DNA of 64,000 nt from CBDBJR01 sp965206445 (GCA_965206445.1 CBDBJR010000002.1:1116001-1180000); one strand, 5' to 3'. Positions 37,175 to 48,753 are shown, numbered from the stretch's first letter. The notes: a model not told the origin generated them from the letters alone. A program made the numbers and translations.

Positions 37175-38259
37175 TGCGCTGGCAGGCGCGGCGCAAAACG
37201 GAAGGCTTTAATCTGGCGTTTCTGGATATTATGTCCTGCGGGCTGGGCGCCGCCATCCTGATTTTTATGCTGGTAAAACATCAACCTGAAGGCGGCGAGG
37301 TGGAGTCGAGCGCCGCGCTGCAGGCGGAACTCGACGGCGTGCGCAATGCAGCCGAGGCGATTGCAGCCAACAACGCGCAGCGCTCGGTGCAGCTTGAACA
37401 ACTCAAACAAACACTGAGGCGGCGAATAAACAGCCTGGCGCAATCGAGCAAAGATGCCGACTCGATGCAAAACGAGCTCGAGCGGCTGCAACAGGTGATT
37501 GCCGAATTGCAGCAAAAGAAAGCCGAACAAAAGCAGCAGGCCGCTGTAGAACAAGCCGAGCCGGCGGCGCCAAAACCGCAGCAAGACCACTTGATTGGGC
37601 TGCGTATGGAAGGTGAGCGGATAATCATCCTGCTGGATAATAGCGCCTCGATGGCCGCCGAGCGATTGCTGGATATTGTCAAGATCAAGGTGTCTGACGC
37701 AACGGCAAAAAAAGCCGCACCAAAATGGCGGCGAACCATGGCGATAGTCGAGTGGATGATTGAACGGGTGCCTGAAAACAGCCGTTACATGGTGATTAAT
37801 TACAATGCCACGGCCGGCTTCCTGCCGGCCAATCGCTGGCTGAAAGGCGGCGATGCCGGTGCCCGCTCTACCTTGACGCAGAGTTTGGCACAACTGTATC
37901 CGCAAGCGGCAACCGACCTGTATTCGGCACTGGAGTTGATCACAAGCAGCGCTGTCGACCCGACCGATATCTATGTGGTCACAGACAGTTTGCCAACCGA
38001 AGGGCTGGGGCATCTATCGACGCTGGAACGAGTCAAGGGCTGCGGCAAGCTGACCAAACGAGCCTCGACCGTATCGGGCAAGTGCCGTCTGGCTTTGTTT
38101 TATGCCACTATCAAAGCTTTCTCGAACCGCCTTTCGGCCGCCAGAATCAACGTGGTTTTGTTGCCGATAGAGGGCGACCCGGATGCGGCGGCGGCCTATT
38201 GGAATTGGGCGGCGGGCAGCAACGGTGTGATGGTGAGCCCGGCCGGCTCGTGGCCGTAG
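37174..38259 (+). CDS. vWA-domain protein with ExbD-like N-terminal TM helix (1)
   Basis: 361 aa, ATG overlapping the channel gene stop. A short basic N-terminus leads into one TM, AFLDIMSCGLGAAILIFMLV (Asp18), resembling the ExbD/TolR helix pattern (xFIDVMLVLLIIFMV). Next is a coiled coil (about 45-120: LEQLKQTLRRRINSLAQ, ELERLQQVIAELQQKKAEQK), then a von Willebrand A domain with MIDAS motif LLDNSASM (about 150) and VVTDSLPTEG. The vWA fold would face the periplasm. I infer it converts proton flow into movement or metal-dependent binding. A paralogue follows after 23 bp. Confidence 0.75.
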   Translation: MRWQARRKTEGFNLAFLDIMSCGLGAAILIFMLVKHQPEGGEVESSAALQAELDGVRNAAEAIAANNAQRSVQLEQLKQTLRRRINSLAQSSKDADSMQNELERLQQVIAELQQKKAEQKQQAAVEQAEPAAPKPQQDHLIGLRMEGERIIILLDNSASMAAERLLDIVKIKVSDATAKKAAPKWRRTMAIVEWMIERVPENSRYMVINYNATAGFLPANRWLKGGDAGARSTLTQSLAQLYPQAATDLYSALELITSSAVDPTDIYVVTDSLPTEGLGHLSTLERVKGCGKLTKRASTVSGKCRLALFYATIKAFSNRLSAARINVVLLPIEGDPDAAAAYWNWAAGSNGVMVSPAGSWP

Positions 38260-38282
38260 AGCGGTGGTCTGATTGAGTGGCA

Positions 38283-39215
38283 ATGAATCGCAATAGAAAA
38301 AGCGGTGAGCTATTCAGCATGTCATTTCTCGATGTGATTTGCTGCGGCTTCGGTGCGGTCGTGCTGCTCGTGCTGCTGGCTAAAACCGATATCGTCGGCA
38401 GTGCGCCGGACTTGGAGCACGTAAAAAATCTATTGATACGGCAGGTCGCCGAGAAAGAAAACAAAATAGCCGCTGAAGCGGAGCGCCGCCGCCTGGTGGC
38501 GCAGATTAGCCTGTTAAAAGCCAACATTGACCGGCTGGCCGTACCGAATCCCGAGCACGGAAAATTACAGCGGCAGCTCGCCGTACAGCGGGCAACAGAA
38601 AAAATACTGCAAATACAAACCGATACGCCAACCCCGACCGTGCGCAAACAGGCGGTAACCGACAGCACCGTGCAGGTGGGCGGCATCCCGGTTGACAGTG
38701 ACCATATTATTTTTATTGTCGATACGTCCGGCAGCATGCAGCAGCAGTGGCCGCGTGTTCTCCGTGAACTGGAAAATGTCCTCGATATTCACCCGCAGGT
38801 GAGCGGGTTTCAGGTGATGAATGACAACGGCGTCTATTTGCTGAAAGCCTATGCCGGGATATGGATACCCGATACCCCGGGCAGAAGAAAATCGCTCTTG
38901 TCGCTGATGCAAACCTGGCGCAGTTTGTCGAACAGCAGCCCGGTTGAAGGATTGAAAACCGCCCTGAGAACCTACGCCAAACGCACTGAAAATCTGGCTA
39001 TCTACATCTTCGGCGATGACTACACCGGCGGCTCCTACGACCCGGTTTTAAATACCATCGAGCAGCTGAATACCGACGCTGCCGGACAGCCGATTGCCCG
39101 CATTCACGGGGTTGGATTTCACGGCTCATACACCGGTACGGAGCATCGATTTGCCACCCTGATAAGGGAAGTCGCACGCCGCAATCGCGGTGCGTTCGTC
39201 GCGCTTGGGCAATAG
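38283..39215 (+). CDS. vWA-domain protein with ExbD-like N-terminal TM helix (2)
   Basis: About 310 aa from ATG 38283; a GTG at 38277 adds two residues. Same plan as its upstream neighbour: basic start, TM SFLDVICCGFGAVVLLVLLA with Asp17, a charged coiled coil (about 48-95), then a vWA domain with a full MIDAS start FIVDTSGSM and YIFGDDYTGG. The two TM segments are clearly related, while the vWA parts have diverged, suggesting an old duplication. Last gene of the cassette; about 140 bp later comes the promoter for tRNA-Ala. Confidence 0.75.
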   Translation: MNRNRKSGELFSMSFLDVICCGFGAVVLLVLLAKTDIVGSAPDLEHVKNLLIRQVAEKENKIAAEAERRRLVAQISLLKANIDRLAVPNPEHGKLQRQLAVQRATEKILQIQTDTPTPTVRKQAVTDSTVQVGGIPVDSDHIIFIVDTSGSMQQQWPRVLRELENVLDIHPQVSGFQVMNDNGVYLLKAYAGIWIPDTPGRRKSLLSLMQTWRSLSNSSPVEGLKTALRTYAKRTENLAIYIFGDDYTGGSYDPVLNTIEQLNTDAAGQPIARIHGVGFHGSYTGTEHRFATLIREVARRNRGAFVALGQ

Positions 39216-39343
39216 TTGGCGACGGCGCCGTATGCCGGCGGTTGGCCGAGTGAGGCGATGCCCTCGAATGCGAGGTATGGATGCCGGTGCGGGCGAGAGT
39301 AGGAAAAAACCTGCTAAAATCGCAAAATAACATAAAATAAATT

Positions 39344-39376
39344 GGCCATGGCCGTTGACGGCCGATTTTTAATCGG
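39344..39376 (+). repeat. Chain of three overlapping palindromes at the tRNA-Ala promoter
   Basis: ggccatggcc (39344-39353), ggccgt-tg-acggcc (39350-39363) and ccgatt-ttt-aatcgg (39362-39376) overlap one another. The third exactly fills the spacer between -35 and -10. In RNA, aaauuggcc/ggccgauuu can form a 9-bp stem ending in U residues, so it may also terminate the upstream vWA cassette. Confidence 0.6.
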
Positions 39377-39382
39377 TATAAT
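39355..39382 (+). promoter_or_regulatory. Promoter of the tRNA-Ala/23S/5S unit
   Basis: TTGACG (39355-39360), 16-bp spacer, TATAAT (39377-39382), then cgcccccc. The hexamers and spacer length are identical to the 16S promoter at 28269-28296. It lies 34 bp before tRNA-Ala and would allow the second half of the rRNA operon to be made independently. Confidence 0.8.
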
Positions 39383-39415
39383 TCGCCCCCCTATGGGATT
39401 TTGTGCTGGCAGCAT

Positions 39416-39491
39416 GGGGCCATAGCTCAGCTGGGAGAGCGCCTGCCTTGCACGCAGGAGGTCGGCGGTTCGATCCCGCCTGGCTCCACCA
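39416..39491 (+). tRNA. tRNA-Ala (TGC)
   Basis: A 76-nt cloverleaf with acceptor ggggcca/tggctcc, D-arm gctcagctgggagagc, anticodon loop cttgcac giving TGC, T-arm ggttcgatcc and encoded CCA. Normally the second spacer tRNA a few bases after tRNA-Ile; here it is 9.2 kb away. Confidence 0.97.
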
Positions 39492-39852
39492 TGATGTTGG
39501 AAGTTGGTATACTACAGTCTGGCATCGGCTGTGGATAAAATAAGATGCAAGTCACAAATAATGGCGTATGTTGTTGATGGCGCGCGTTATTTCTGACTTG
39601 TGGCTTGTTCAGGTGAGTGAGCCCGGTTCTTTTACAATCAGGAAAAGTCAAAGGCGCATAAGATAATGCGGGCCTCTCGCCGAAGTATGGCGGAGTAGTC
39701 CGGATTTGAATATGCAACCATGTGAATGCTGCGCGTGTCAGCTGTAAAGTGCAGTGTTTGCGTCTGTATTAACTCGCAAGAGTTAACGACTTGTAGCCCT
39801 GGATGATTGTGCTGGTTCGTTCAATTGTCAGCCGACTTTTTGGGGTTAGTAT
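39492..39852 (+). other. tRNA-Ala to 23S spacer with boxA and processing arm
   Basis: This spacer has no gene. It carries a boxA at 39625-39637 (ggttcttttacaa, identical to the leader copy) and the 5' arm of the 23S processing stem at 39834-39847 (gactttttggggtt), which pairs with 42771-42784 after 23S. Confidence 0.75.
39625..39637 (+). promoter_or_regulatory. rRNA antitermination boxA (spacer)
   Basis: Exact copy of the 13-nt leader boxA at 28332-28344, in the place where many proteobacterial operons carry a second boxA before 23S. It would protect the separately initiated 23S transcript from Rho. Confidence 0.75.
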
Positions 39853-42766
<2,914 letters not shown>

Positions 42767-42770
42767 ATTA

Positions 42771-42784
42771 ACACCCAAAAAGTC
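42771..42784 (+). other. 23S RNase III processing stem, 3' arm
   Basis: acacccaaaaagtc is complementary over 11 bp to 39834-39847 upstream of 23S, closing the pre-23S stem. The same arm is repeated in the duplicated tail at about 56509. Confidence 0.7.
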
Positions 42785-42886
42785 TGTTCGCTTAAAGCGA
42801 GTTAATACAGGCCTTTGATTTGCCCTGATAATGAACGCAGCGGTTTGATTTGGTAATGCGGTTGACCGCTGTATTTTTGACCAGTT

Positions 42887-43005
42887 TGCCTGGTGGCCAT
42901 AGCGAGCGGGAACCACCTGAATCCATCTCGAACTCAGAAGTGAAAACGCTTAGCGCCGATGATAGTGCGGGAGTTCCCGTGTGAAAGTAGGACACTGCCA
43001 GGCAT
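42887..43005 (+). rRNA. rrf: 5S ribosomal RNA
   Basis: A 119-nt sequence with closing helix tgcctgg/ccaggca, loop ccacctgaatccatctcgaa and gagttcccgtgtgaaagtag. It ends just before a strong terminator. Confidence 0.95.
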
Positions 43006-43013
43006 TTAATTCC

Positions 43014-43048
43014 AACCCCCGGACCCTTCAACAGGACGGGGGTTTTTT
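43014..43048 (+). terminator. rRNA operon terminator
   Basis: Hairpin aaccccc...gggggtt around a 17-nt loop followed by six T, 10 bp after 5S. A classical Rho-independent terminator. Confidence 0.9.
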
Positions 43049-43120
43049 GTGGCAAAGAAATGTATTGTGTTTGTGTGGGTACTACGTGAAAATGAAATAA
43101 GAGTAAAGTAGAGTTATGAA

Positions 43121-44923
43121 ATGCTAGAGAAACTCATAGACCGCTTTGAAAGTTTGAGCGAGATCGCCCGTCTCATTAATTCCAGCGAGGATATTGATAC
43201 TATTTTAGATCACATTGTTTACGCGTTGTGCGCGCACTCGGATTGGTCAATGAGTGGCGTGTTGAGGGTAGATGAAAAAGCGGGGATTACCAAGGTAGTG
43301 AGGCGCTTCGACCCGTATCAGACTGCGGATAAGAAAGTTCCGATGATGTGGGATTTGGCCACCAGCCCAGTCGCCGAGGTTGTACGCTCCAGGCAACCGC
43401 TTATTATCGCCAATGCGATGAAAACGCGAAAGTATCCGACCTACCGTGAAGATGCCCGCATTCGCGGCTATCGCACAGCCGTGATTTTGCCGTTGCTCGC
43501 CACCGATGGTGCAGGTAGGCCAATGGTGTTGAGCGTCCAATCGCGGGACTTGGTGGATGTTTCGGCGCACGAATTGAGTTTTTTGCGCATGGCGGGCGAC
43601 TTTGCCTCGATTGCGGTGGAAAAAATGGTTCGCATCGAAGCAGAACAAAAAATATCCGCAAGACTCCGGCGTTCGGTTGATGCCTACACCAGCATTATGC
43701 ACCCGGTGATAGAAGGCGGATCGTTGCTTGCCGTGTCCGATGAGTTGAATCGGATTCTTGAACAACCGTGGCTGATCGTTGATTTGCTTGCTCACGAAAT
43801 TGTCGCCCCTCGCCCCCCGGCGTGCTTTACGCATGGCGAGGAAAAATGGCGGACGTGGATTGCTACCGAAGGGAAGCGTCAGTTTGTGGCTTGGTCACGC
43901 GACCTCTATCCACCCAACGCCGACAAGCAACTGACTCTGACACTGAATGTGGGCGACGAATCAGTTGTCTGCGGTGCACAAATATCTTCGTTGGTCGTAG
44001 ACGGAGAGACCGTCGGCGCCTTGTATTTGTTTGTTGCCGGAGAGCATCAGGATAATCTCGACCGCCTGCAATTGCAATCTGTACAACTAGCACTGAGTGC
44101 CATGCTCATGCGAAACGTCATTGGCTTTCGTAGTGCAGTTTATATACAAGATGATATCGTGCGTCGGCTGTTCACCGGCGAATGGGAAAACCGCGGAGAT
44201 TTTATCGCTCGTGCCTCAGCCGCCGGCATTATGCTCAATCAACCGTTGCAAATACTGTTCATTGCCAGTGCGGAAAAGAAGCGGAAAGATGCGCCCCCAA
44301 GACGCCTGCTTCAACTCATCGCTCGCTTGGTGAAGGAATTACTTGGTGGCTACGCTACGGTGGAGCAGGGAGGCGCGATGATTTCATTAATCCCCATGTG
44401 TGACCGCGACAATGTTGAATTCGCCGACCGTATTCAGCGGCTACAGGCGACGATCGAGTTGGACACTTCCAGTAGTTGTATTTTGATGATCAGCGAGCCC
44501 TGTGATGATGTCGGCGAGTTTGGGAAGATGTATCGGCATTGTAAACACCTCGTCAACCTGGCGCGCTCGCTCGGTGTCACAGGTCTTGTGTCAACGCAAT
44601 ACTTCGGATCGTTGCCACTATTGCTGTCCATGGTGGATAATGTAGTGGTGGAGGAGTTTCTTGAACATACTATTCACCGAATCATGCGTGACAACCCAAA
44701 ACACGGGGATGAAAATCTGAAAACTCTGCGTGCGTTTGCCTATTGTGAAGGACGATTTCAATCTTGCGCTGAAGATCTCGGCATCCATGTCACCACCTTG
44801 CGTTACCGTTTGAAAAAGCTGGATGAGCGTTTCGGGATTGATGCGACCTGCCCCTCCACCCGCTTCGATTTGCAGGTCGCCTTTCGGTTATTCGACCTCA
44901 CAAACGGCGTCAATCCGGATTAA
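43121..44923 (+). CDS. PucR/CdaR-type transcriptional regulator with GAF domain
   Basis: A 600-aa cytoplasmic regulator. An N-terminal GAF-like sensor (about 10-185: LSEIARLINSSEDIDTILDH to DFASIAVEKM) is followed by a central PucR-type linker region and a C-terminal HTH_30 domain (AFAYCEGRFQSCAEDLGIHV, TTLRYRLKKLDERFGI, about 540-580), the PucR/CdaR signature. These activate catabolic genes in response to a small ligand. It stands 140 bp upstream of a flavin-monooxygenase/transport gene set on the same strand and is the natural candidate regulator. Confidence 0.85.
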   Translation: MLEKLIDRFESLSEIARLINSSEDIDTILDHIVYALCAHSDWSMSGVLRVDEKAGITKVVRRFDPYQTADKKVPMMWDLATSPVAEVVRSRQPLIIANAMKTRKYPTYREDARIRGYRTAVILPLLATDGAGRPMVLSVQSRDLVDVSAHELSFLRMAGDFASIAVEKMVRIEAEQKISARLRRSVDAYTSIMHPVIEGGSLLAVSDELNRILEQPWLIVDLLAHEIVAPRPPACFTHGEEKWRTWIATEGKRQFVAWSRDLYPPNADKQLTLTLNVGDESVVCGAQISSLVVDGETVGALYLFVAGEHQDNLDRLQLQSVQLALSAMLMRNVIGFRSAVYIQDDIVRRLFTGEWENRGDFIARASAAGIMLNQPLQILFIASAEKKRKDAPPRRLLQLIARLVKELLGGYATVEQGGAMISLIPMCDRDNVEFADRIQRLQATIELDTSSSCILMISEPCDDVGEFGKMYRHCKHLVNLARSLGVTGLVSTQYFGSLPLLLSMVDNVVVEEFLEHTIHRIMRDNPKHGDENLKTLRAFAYCEGRFQSCAEDLGIHVTTLRYRLKKLDERFGIDATCPSTRFDLQVAFRLFDLTNGVNPD

Positions 44924-44982
44924 TGGGCAATTTTCCGGCATAACATAGGAGAATGATATCGTAAATTCCACCTTATCGCGGA

Positions 44983-45010
44983 TTGTTTTCCTATTGTTCG
45001 TAGGTATAGG
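44983..45010 (+). promoter_or_regulatory. Possible promoter before flavin reductase-Nudix operon
   Basis: TTGTTT (44983), 16 bp, TATAGG (45005). Moderate match only; the 140-bp spacer is the likely target region for the PucR-type regulator. Confidence 0.3.
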
Positions 45011-45063
45011 ATGAATCATGTTCGGATAAAAATTGACGTGTCTTGAGCTTGATGGCGAAGCAT

Positions 45064-46065
45064 ATGACAATAGAACCCGTGAGAGCGCAACGCAAATTTG
45101 GGGCAACATCGCTACGCCAGGTGTTCGGTAGCTTTGTTACCGGCGTGACCGTGGTCACGACTATGGATGCGCAAAACCAGCCGCGAGGGCTGACCGCCAA
45201 TTCGTTCACCTCCGTTTCGATGGAGCCACCGCTGGTGCTGGTGTGCATCGGCAGGTCGGCGGTAAGCCACGATGAATTCTGTGCCACCAACGGTTTTGCC
45301 ATCAACATCCTTTCTGCCAGCCAACAGCGCCTATCGGGATTGTTCGCGACGAAGGCACCGGACAAGTTCGAACAAACCGCATGGCGAAAAGAGCGTAGTG
45401 GCGCCCCGGTGCTCAATGAGGTACTGGCCTGGATTGATTGCGCGGCGCATGAAAAAGTCATTGCCGGGGATCACGCAATTCTGATCGGACGTGTTCTCGA
45501 CTTCGGCCATGGTCATGGCCTGCCTCTGGGGTTTTTCGGCGGCTCCTACATCACTTTCAACTTCGACCAGGATTCCAAATCGTTGGCGGAGTGCCACCCT
45601 GTGATTGGCGGTATCGTTGAAGTCGGTGAGCGCATTCTTCTTTGCCGTGATGTCGCGGGAAACTGGGACATCCCTGTGGAACGACATCTTGGGGCGTGTT
45701 CAAGCGGGCGCGAGGCGCTGGTGAAAAAATGCCTTGCGCTCGGCGTTTCTATTGAACCGACTTTTATTTATTCCATATTCACCAACGATGACGGTTCGCT
45801 TGCCATTGTTTACCGCTGTGCTACGAATGCCACTGATGCGAGATTGTGCGAAACCGGGGAGGCGCGTTTGTTTGCCTTCGACGAGTTGCCATGGACCAAA
45901 ATAACGATGCAACCGACACGGACCATGTTGATCCGCTACATTCGCGAGCGTGCTAACGACCGTTTTGGCGTCTATGTCGAATCCGAAGACGGCGGGAAAG
46001 TCGGCGTACTTGATGGAGCTCCGACCGCATTTCACCGCTATCAGCTCAAGAAGGATTTAGGATAA
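45064..46065 (+). CDS. Flavin reductase domain fused to Nudix-like domain
   Basis: The start could be ATG 45064, ATG 45052 or TTG 45043; I prefer 45064 (gaag 5 bp upstream). Residues about 1-165 are an FMN-binding split-barrel flavin reductase (FGSFVTGVTVVTTMDAQNQPRG, TANSFTSVSMEPPLVLVCI), the type supplying reduced flavin to two-component monooxygenases. From about 170 to the end is a Nudix-like fold (GGIVEVGERILLCRDVAGNWDIP) with a degenerate Nudix box (GREALVKKCLALGVSIE). It sits before an aldehyde dehydrogenase and a luciferase-like monooxygenase, so the reductase half probably serves that oxygenase; the Nudix half may be a sensor or pyrophosphatase. Confidence 0.8.
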   Translation: MTIEPVRAQRKFGATSLRQVFGSFVTGVTVVTTMDAQNQPRGLTANSFTSVSMEPPLVLVCIGRSAVSHDEFCATNGFAINILSASQQRLSGLFATKAPDKFEQTAWRKERSGAPVLNEVLAWIDCAAHEKVIAGDHAILIGRVLDFGHGHGLPLGFFGGSYITFNFDQDSKSLAECHPVIGGIVEVGERILLCRDVAGNWDIPVERHLGACSSGREALVKKCLALGVSIEPTFIYSIFTNDDGSLAIVYRCATNATDARLCETGEARLFAFDELPWTKITMQPTRTMLIRYIRERANDRFGVYVESEDGGKVGVLDGAPTAFHRYQLKKDLG

Positions 46066-46069
46066 TTTT

Positions 46070-47581
46070 ATGCAATACGATATTAACAGTATCGAAACCC
46101 GGCGGTTACCCGTATTCATAGACGGTGATTGGCGTCCGCCCAAATCCCAGCGCTATTTGGACAGCTTTGATCCGACTTTCGGCAAGCCCTGGTACCAGGT
46201 TGCGGACGCTGGCGAAGCCGATATTGACGATGCAGTAAACGCCGCTCGCCAAGCATTGCGTAACCCTGCCTGGAGAGGTATCACTCAGTCGGAACGCGGT
46301 GAGATGATTTATCGCCTCGCCGAATTGATCGGCCAGCGATTCGAAAAACTGGCCGAAATTGAAACCCGCGACAACGGCAAACTAATCCGCGAAACACGCG
46401 CACAGATCGGCTATCTGAAAGATTATTACCGTTACTTTGCCGGCATGGCGGATAAGCTGCAGGGGGACACCATTCCGCTGAACAAACCACAGTCGTTCAA
46501 TTTCACCTTGCGTGAGCCGATCGGTGTGGTGGCGATCATCGTTCCGTGGAATTCGCCATTGTATATGATGAGTTGCACTCTTGCTCCTTGCCTCGCAGCG
46601 GGTAATGCCGTGGTCATCAAGCCATCCGAGCACACCTCGGCATCAGCCATCGCTTTTTCTGAATTGGTTAAAGAGGCGGGGTTTCCAAATGGCGTTGTAA
46701 ATATAGTGACCGGATGCGGGAGTGGCGCCGGCGATGCACTCACCCGCCATGCCGGAGTCAATAAAATCGCTTTCACCGGCGGCACCGAGACCGGTCGGCA
46801 AGTCGCTATCAATGCGGCCGGCCATGTTGCGCCTTGCAATCTGGAGTTGGGTGGCAAGTCACCGCATGTGGTATTCGAAGACGCGGATATAGAGCGTGCT
46901 ACGAACGGCGTTGTGGCGGGTATTTTTGCTGCCGCTGGCCAAACTTGTGTGGCGGGGTCACGCTGTTTCGTGCAAACATCCATTCACGACCAACTGGTCG
47001 ATAGCTTGATCGAAAAGTCCATGCAAATCATGATTGGCAACCCAATGGAGCCACAAACCCAGATCGGGCCATTGGCCTTGCAGGCACAGTTAGAGAAAGT
47101 ATCACAATACGTCGAATATGGCATCGCTGACGGTGCCAGGTTGGTCAGTGGCGGTAAGCGGCCTGAAATTCCGGAATGTGCGGGTGGTTGGTATTTCGAG
47201 CCGACCATTTTCACCGATGTCAACAACGACATGCGAATCGCCCGTGATGAAATATTCGGTCCGGTCGTCGGTATTATAAAATTTCAGGACGAAGCCGAAC
47301 TGCTTCGCCTTGCCAACGACACCCCTTATGGCCTCGCTGCCGGCGTGTGGACACACGATATTGATCGCGCCATGCGTTTCGTCCATGCGATTGACGCGGG
47401 CACACTGTGGGTCAACACCTACCGCTCCGCATCGATGATGTCGCCCGCCGGCGGCTTCAAGGAGAGCGGCTACGGCAAGCACAACGGCTTCGAAGCGATG
47501 CGTGAGTACTCGCGGTTGAAGAATGTCGTGATTGATTATTCCGGCGCGACGCAAGATGCCTTCGTCATGCGCATGAAATAG
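46070..47581 (+). CDS. NAD(P)-dependent aldehyde dehydrogenase
   Basis: A 503-aa cytoplasmic enzyme with the family landmarks: IIVPWNSPLYM, NAVVIKPSEHT, Rossmann FTGGTETGRQVA, catalytic Glu in LELGGKSPHVV and catalytic Cys in AAGQTCVAGSRCF, then EIFGPVVGI. It oxidises an aldehyde to an acid, probably one released by the neighbouring flavin monooxygenase. It starts 4 bp after the flavin reductase-Nudix stop. Confidence 0.93.
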   Translation: MQYDINSIETRRLPVFIDGDWRPPKSQRYLDSFDPTFGKPWYQVADAGEADIDDAVNAARQALRNPAWRGITQSERGEMIYRLAELIGQRFEKLAEIETRDNGKLIRETRAQIGYLKDYYRYFAGMADKLQGDTIPLNKPQSFNFTLREPIGVVAIIVPWNSPLYMMSCTLAPCLAAGNAVVIKPSEHTSASAIAFSELVKEAGFPNGVVNIVTGCGSGAGDALTRHAGVNKIAFTGGTETGRQVAINAAGHVAPCNLELGGKSPHVVFEDADIERATNGVVAGIFAAAGQTCVAGSRCFVQTSIHDQLVDSLIEKSMQIMIGNPMEPQTQIGPLALQAQLEKVSQYVEYGIADGARLVSGGKRPEIPECAGGWYFEPTIFTDVNNDMRIARDEIFGPVVGIIKFQDEAELLRLANDTPYGLAAGVWTHDIDRAMRFVHAIDAGTLWVNTYRSASMMSPAGGFKESGYGKHNGFEAMREYSRLKNVVIDYSGATQDAFVMRMK

Positions 47582-47632
47582 CATGAAAGAACGCTTGCGA
47601 ATACATTTACGGCAAACACCAGGAGAGGAAAA

Positions 47633-48730
47633 TTGAAATTTTCAATCGCCATCAACCTCGACCGATTCGATCCGAATGAAGATATGAGCACTGTGATTCG
47701 GCAACGCCTCGAGTTAGTGCAGATCGCCGACCATGGAGGGTTCGATATCGTCTGGGCAGCCGAACATCACGGACTTGAAGTGACTATCTCACCCAATCCA
47801 CTTACACTACTAACCTATTGGGGTCAGCACACTGAACGTATACGTTTGGGAACGGCGGTAATTTCCGCGCCTTATTGGCATCCGATTCGGCTCGCCGGCG
47901 AAATCGCCATGACCGACCTGCTTCTTGAAGGTCGGCTCGAAATCGGTTTTGGTCGCGGATCGTATCAATATGAGTTTGATCGCATGGCCGGTGGTATGAA
48001 TCAGGGAGAGGGCGGCAAGTATCTGCGCGAGTTGATTCCGATGCTAAAGCAACTATGGAAAGGAGATTATTCTCACGACAGCGCATTATGGTCTTTCCCT
48101 GCGGCCACTTCAGTGCCCAAGCCACTGCAATCGCCGCATCCGAGAATGTGGATCGCTGCGCGCGACTCGAATACGTTTGATTTTGCCGTGCGCAACCATT
48201 GCCAAATCATGTCTACACCGCTCCAACGTCCGCACGAGGAGGTCATTACATTGTGCGAGCGCTTTGAGGAAACTGTGCGCAACAACCCGCAGGTGCCACG
48301 CCCCGAGCACATGATGCTGCGTCGTGCCTGCGTCTACGAAAACCCTGATGATTGGGAAATTCCGGTGCGAGCGACCACCAATTTCGGGCGTTACTTCGAG
48401 AATGTTTTCCGCAATCTCGGCACCGTCAAGAATGGTTTCACCGAGCCGGTTGATTACAGCGTGATCGAAAATAAAAACGATTACGATCCCACCTCGTTGC
48501 ACCAAAACATGATATTCGGTACGCCCGACGAGGTCATTGAAAAGCTCGAGGCGTATGAAGCAGCAGGCGTTAAGCACTATCTTTACGGCGCGTGCTTTGG
48601 TATGCCGCATGATTTCACCGCTAAGTCCCTACAACTTTTCTGTGATAAGGTGATTCCGCATTTCAAAAATCGCGAGAAATGCCATGCCCACCAGAAAGAT
48701 CAATCGAAATCGTCATTGAACATTTTTTAA
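47633..48730 (+). CDS. Luciferase-like (LLM) flavin-dependent monooxygenase
   Basis: A 365-aa bacterial-luciferase-fold TIM barrel with a TTG start behind aggagagg. Motifs are FDIVWAAEHHG, TERIRLGTAVISAPYWHPIR, GRLEIGFGRGSYQYEF and NMIFGTPDEVIEKLEAYEAAG. Such enzymes use reduced FMN and O2, here probably supplied by the flavin reductase two genes upstream, to oxidise or cleave small molecules. The last about 20 residues after PHFKNREK look like a non-homologous extension. The peptide-type ABC genes that follow may import its substrate. Confidence 0.88.
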   Translation: MKFSIAINLDRFDPNEDMSTVIRQRLELVQIADHGGFDIVWAAEHHGLEVTISPNPLTLLTYWGQHTERIRLGTAVISAPYWHPIRLAGEIAMTDLLLEGRLEIGFGRGSYQYEFDRMAGGMNQGEGGKYLRELIPMLKQLWKGDYSHDSALWSFPAATSVPKPLQSPHPRMWIAARDSNTFDFAVRNHCQIMSTPLQRPHEEVITLCERFEETVRNNPQVPRPEHMMLRRACVYENPDDWEIPVRATTNFGRYFENVFRNLGTVKNGFTEPVDYSVIENKNDYDPTSLHQNMIFGTPDEVIEKLEAYEAAGVKHYLYGACFGMPHDFTAKSLQLFCDKVIPHFKNREKCHAHQKDQSKSSLNIF

Positions 48731-48753
48731 CACTAAAGCGAGAGGTAAATATC

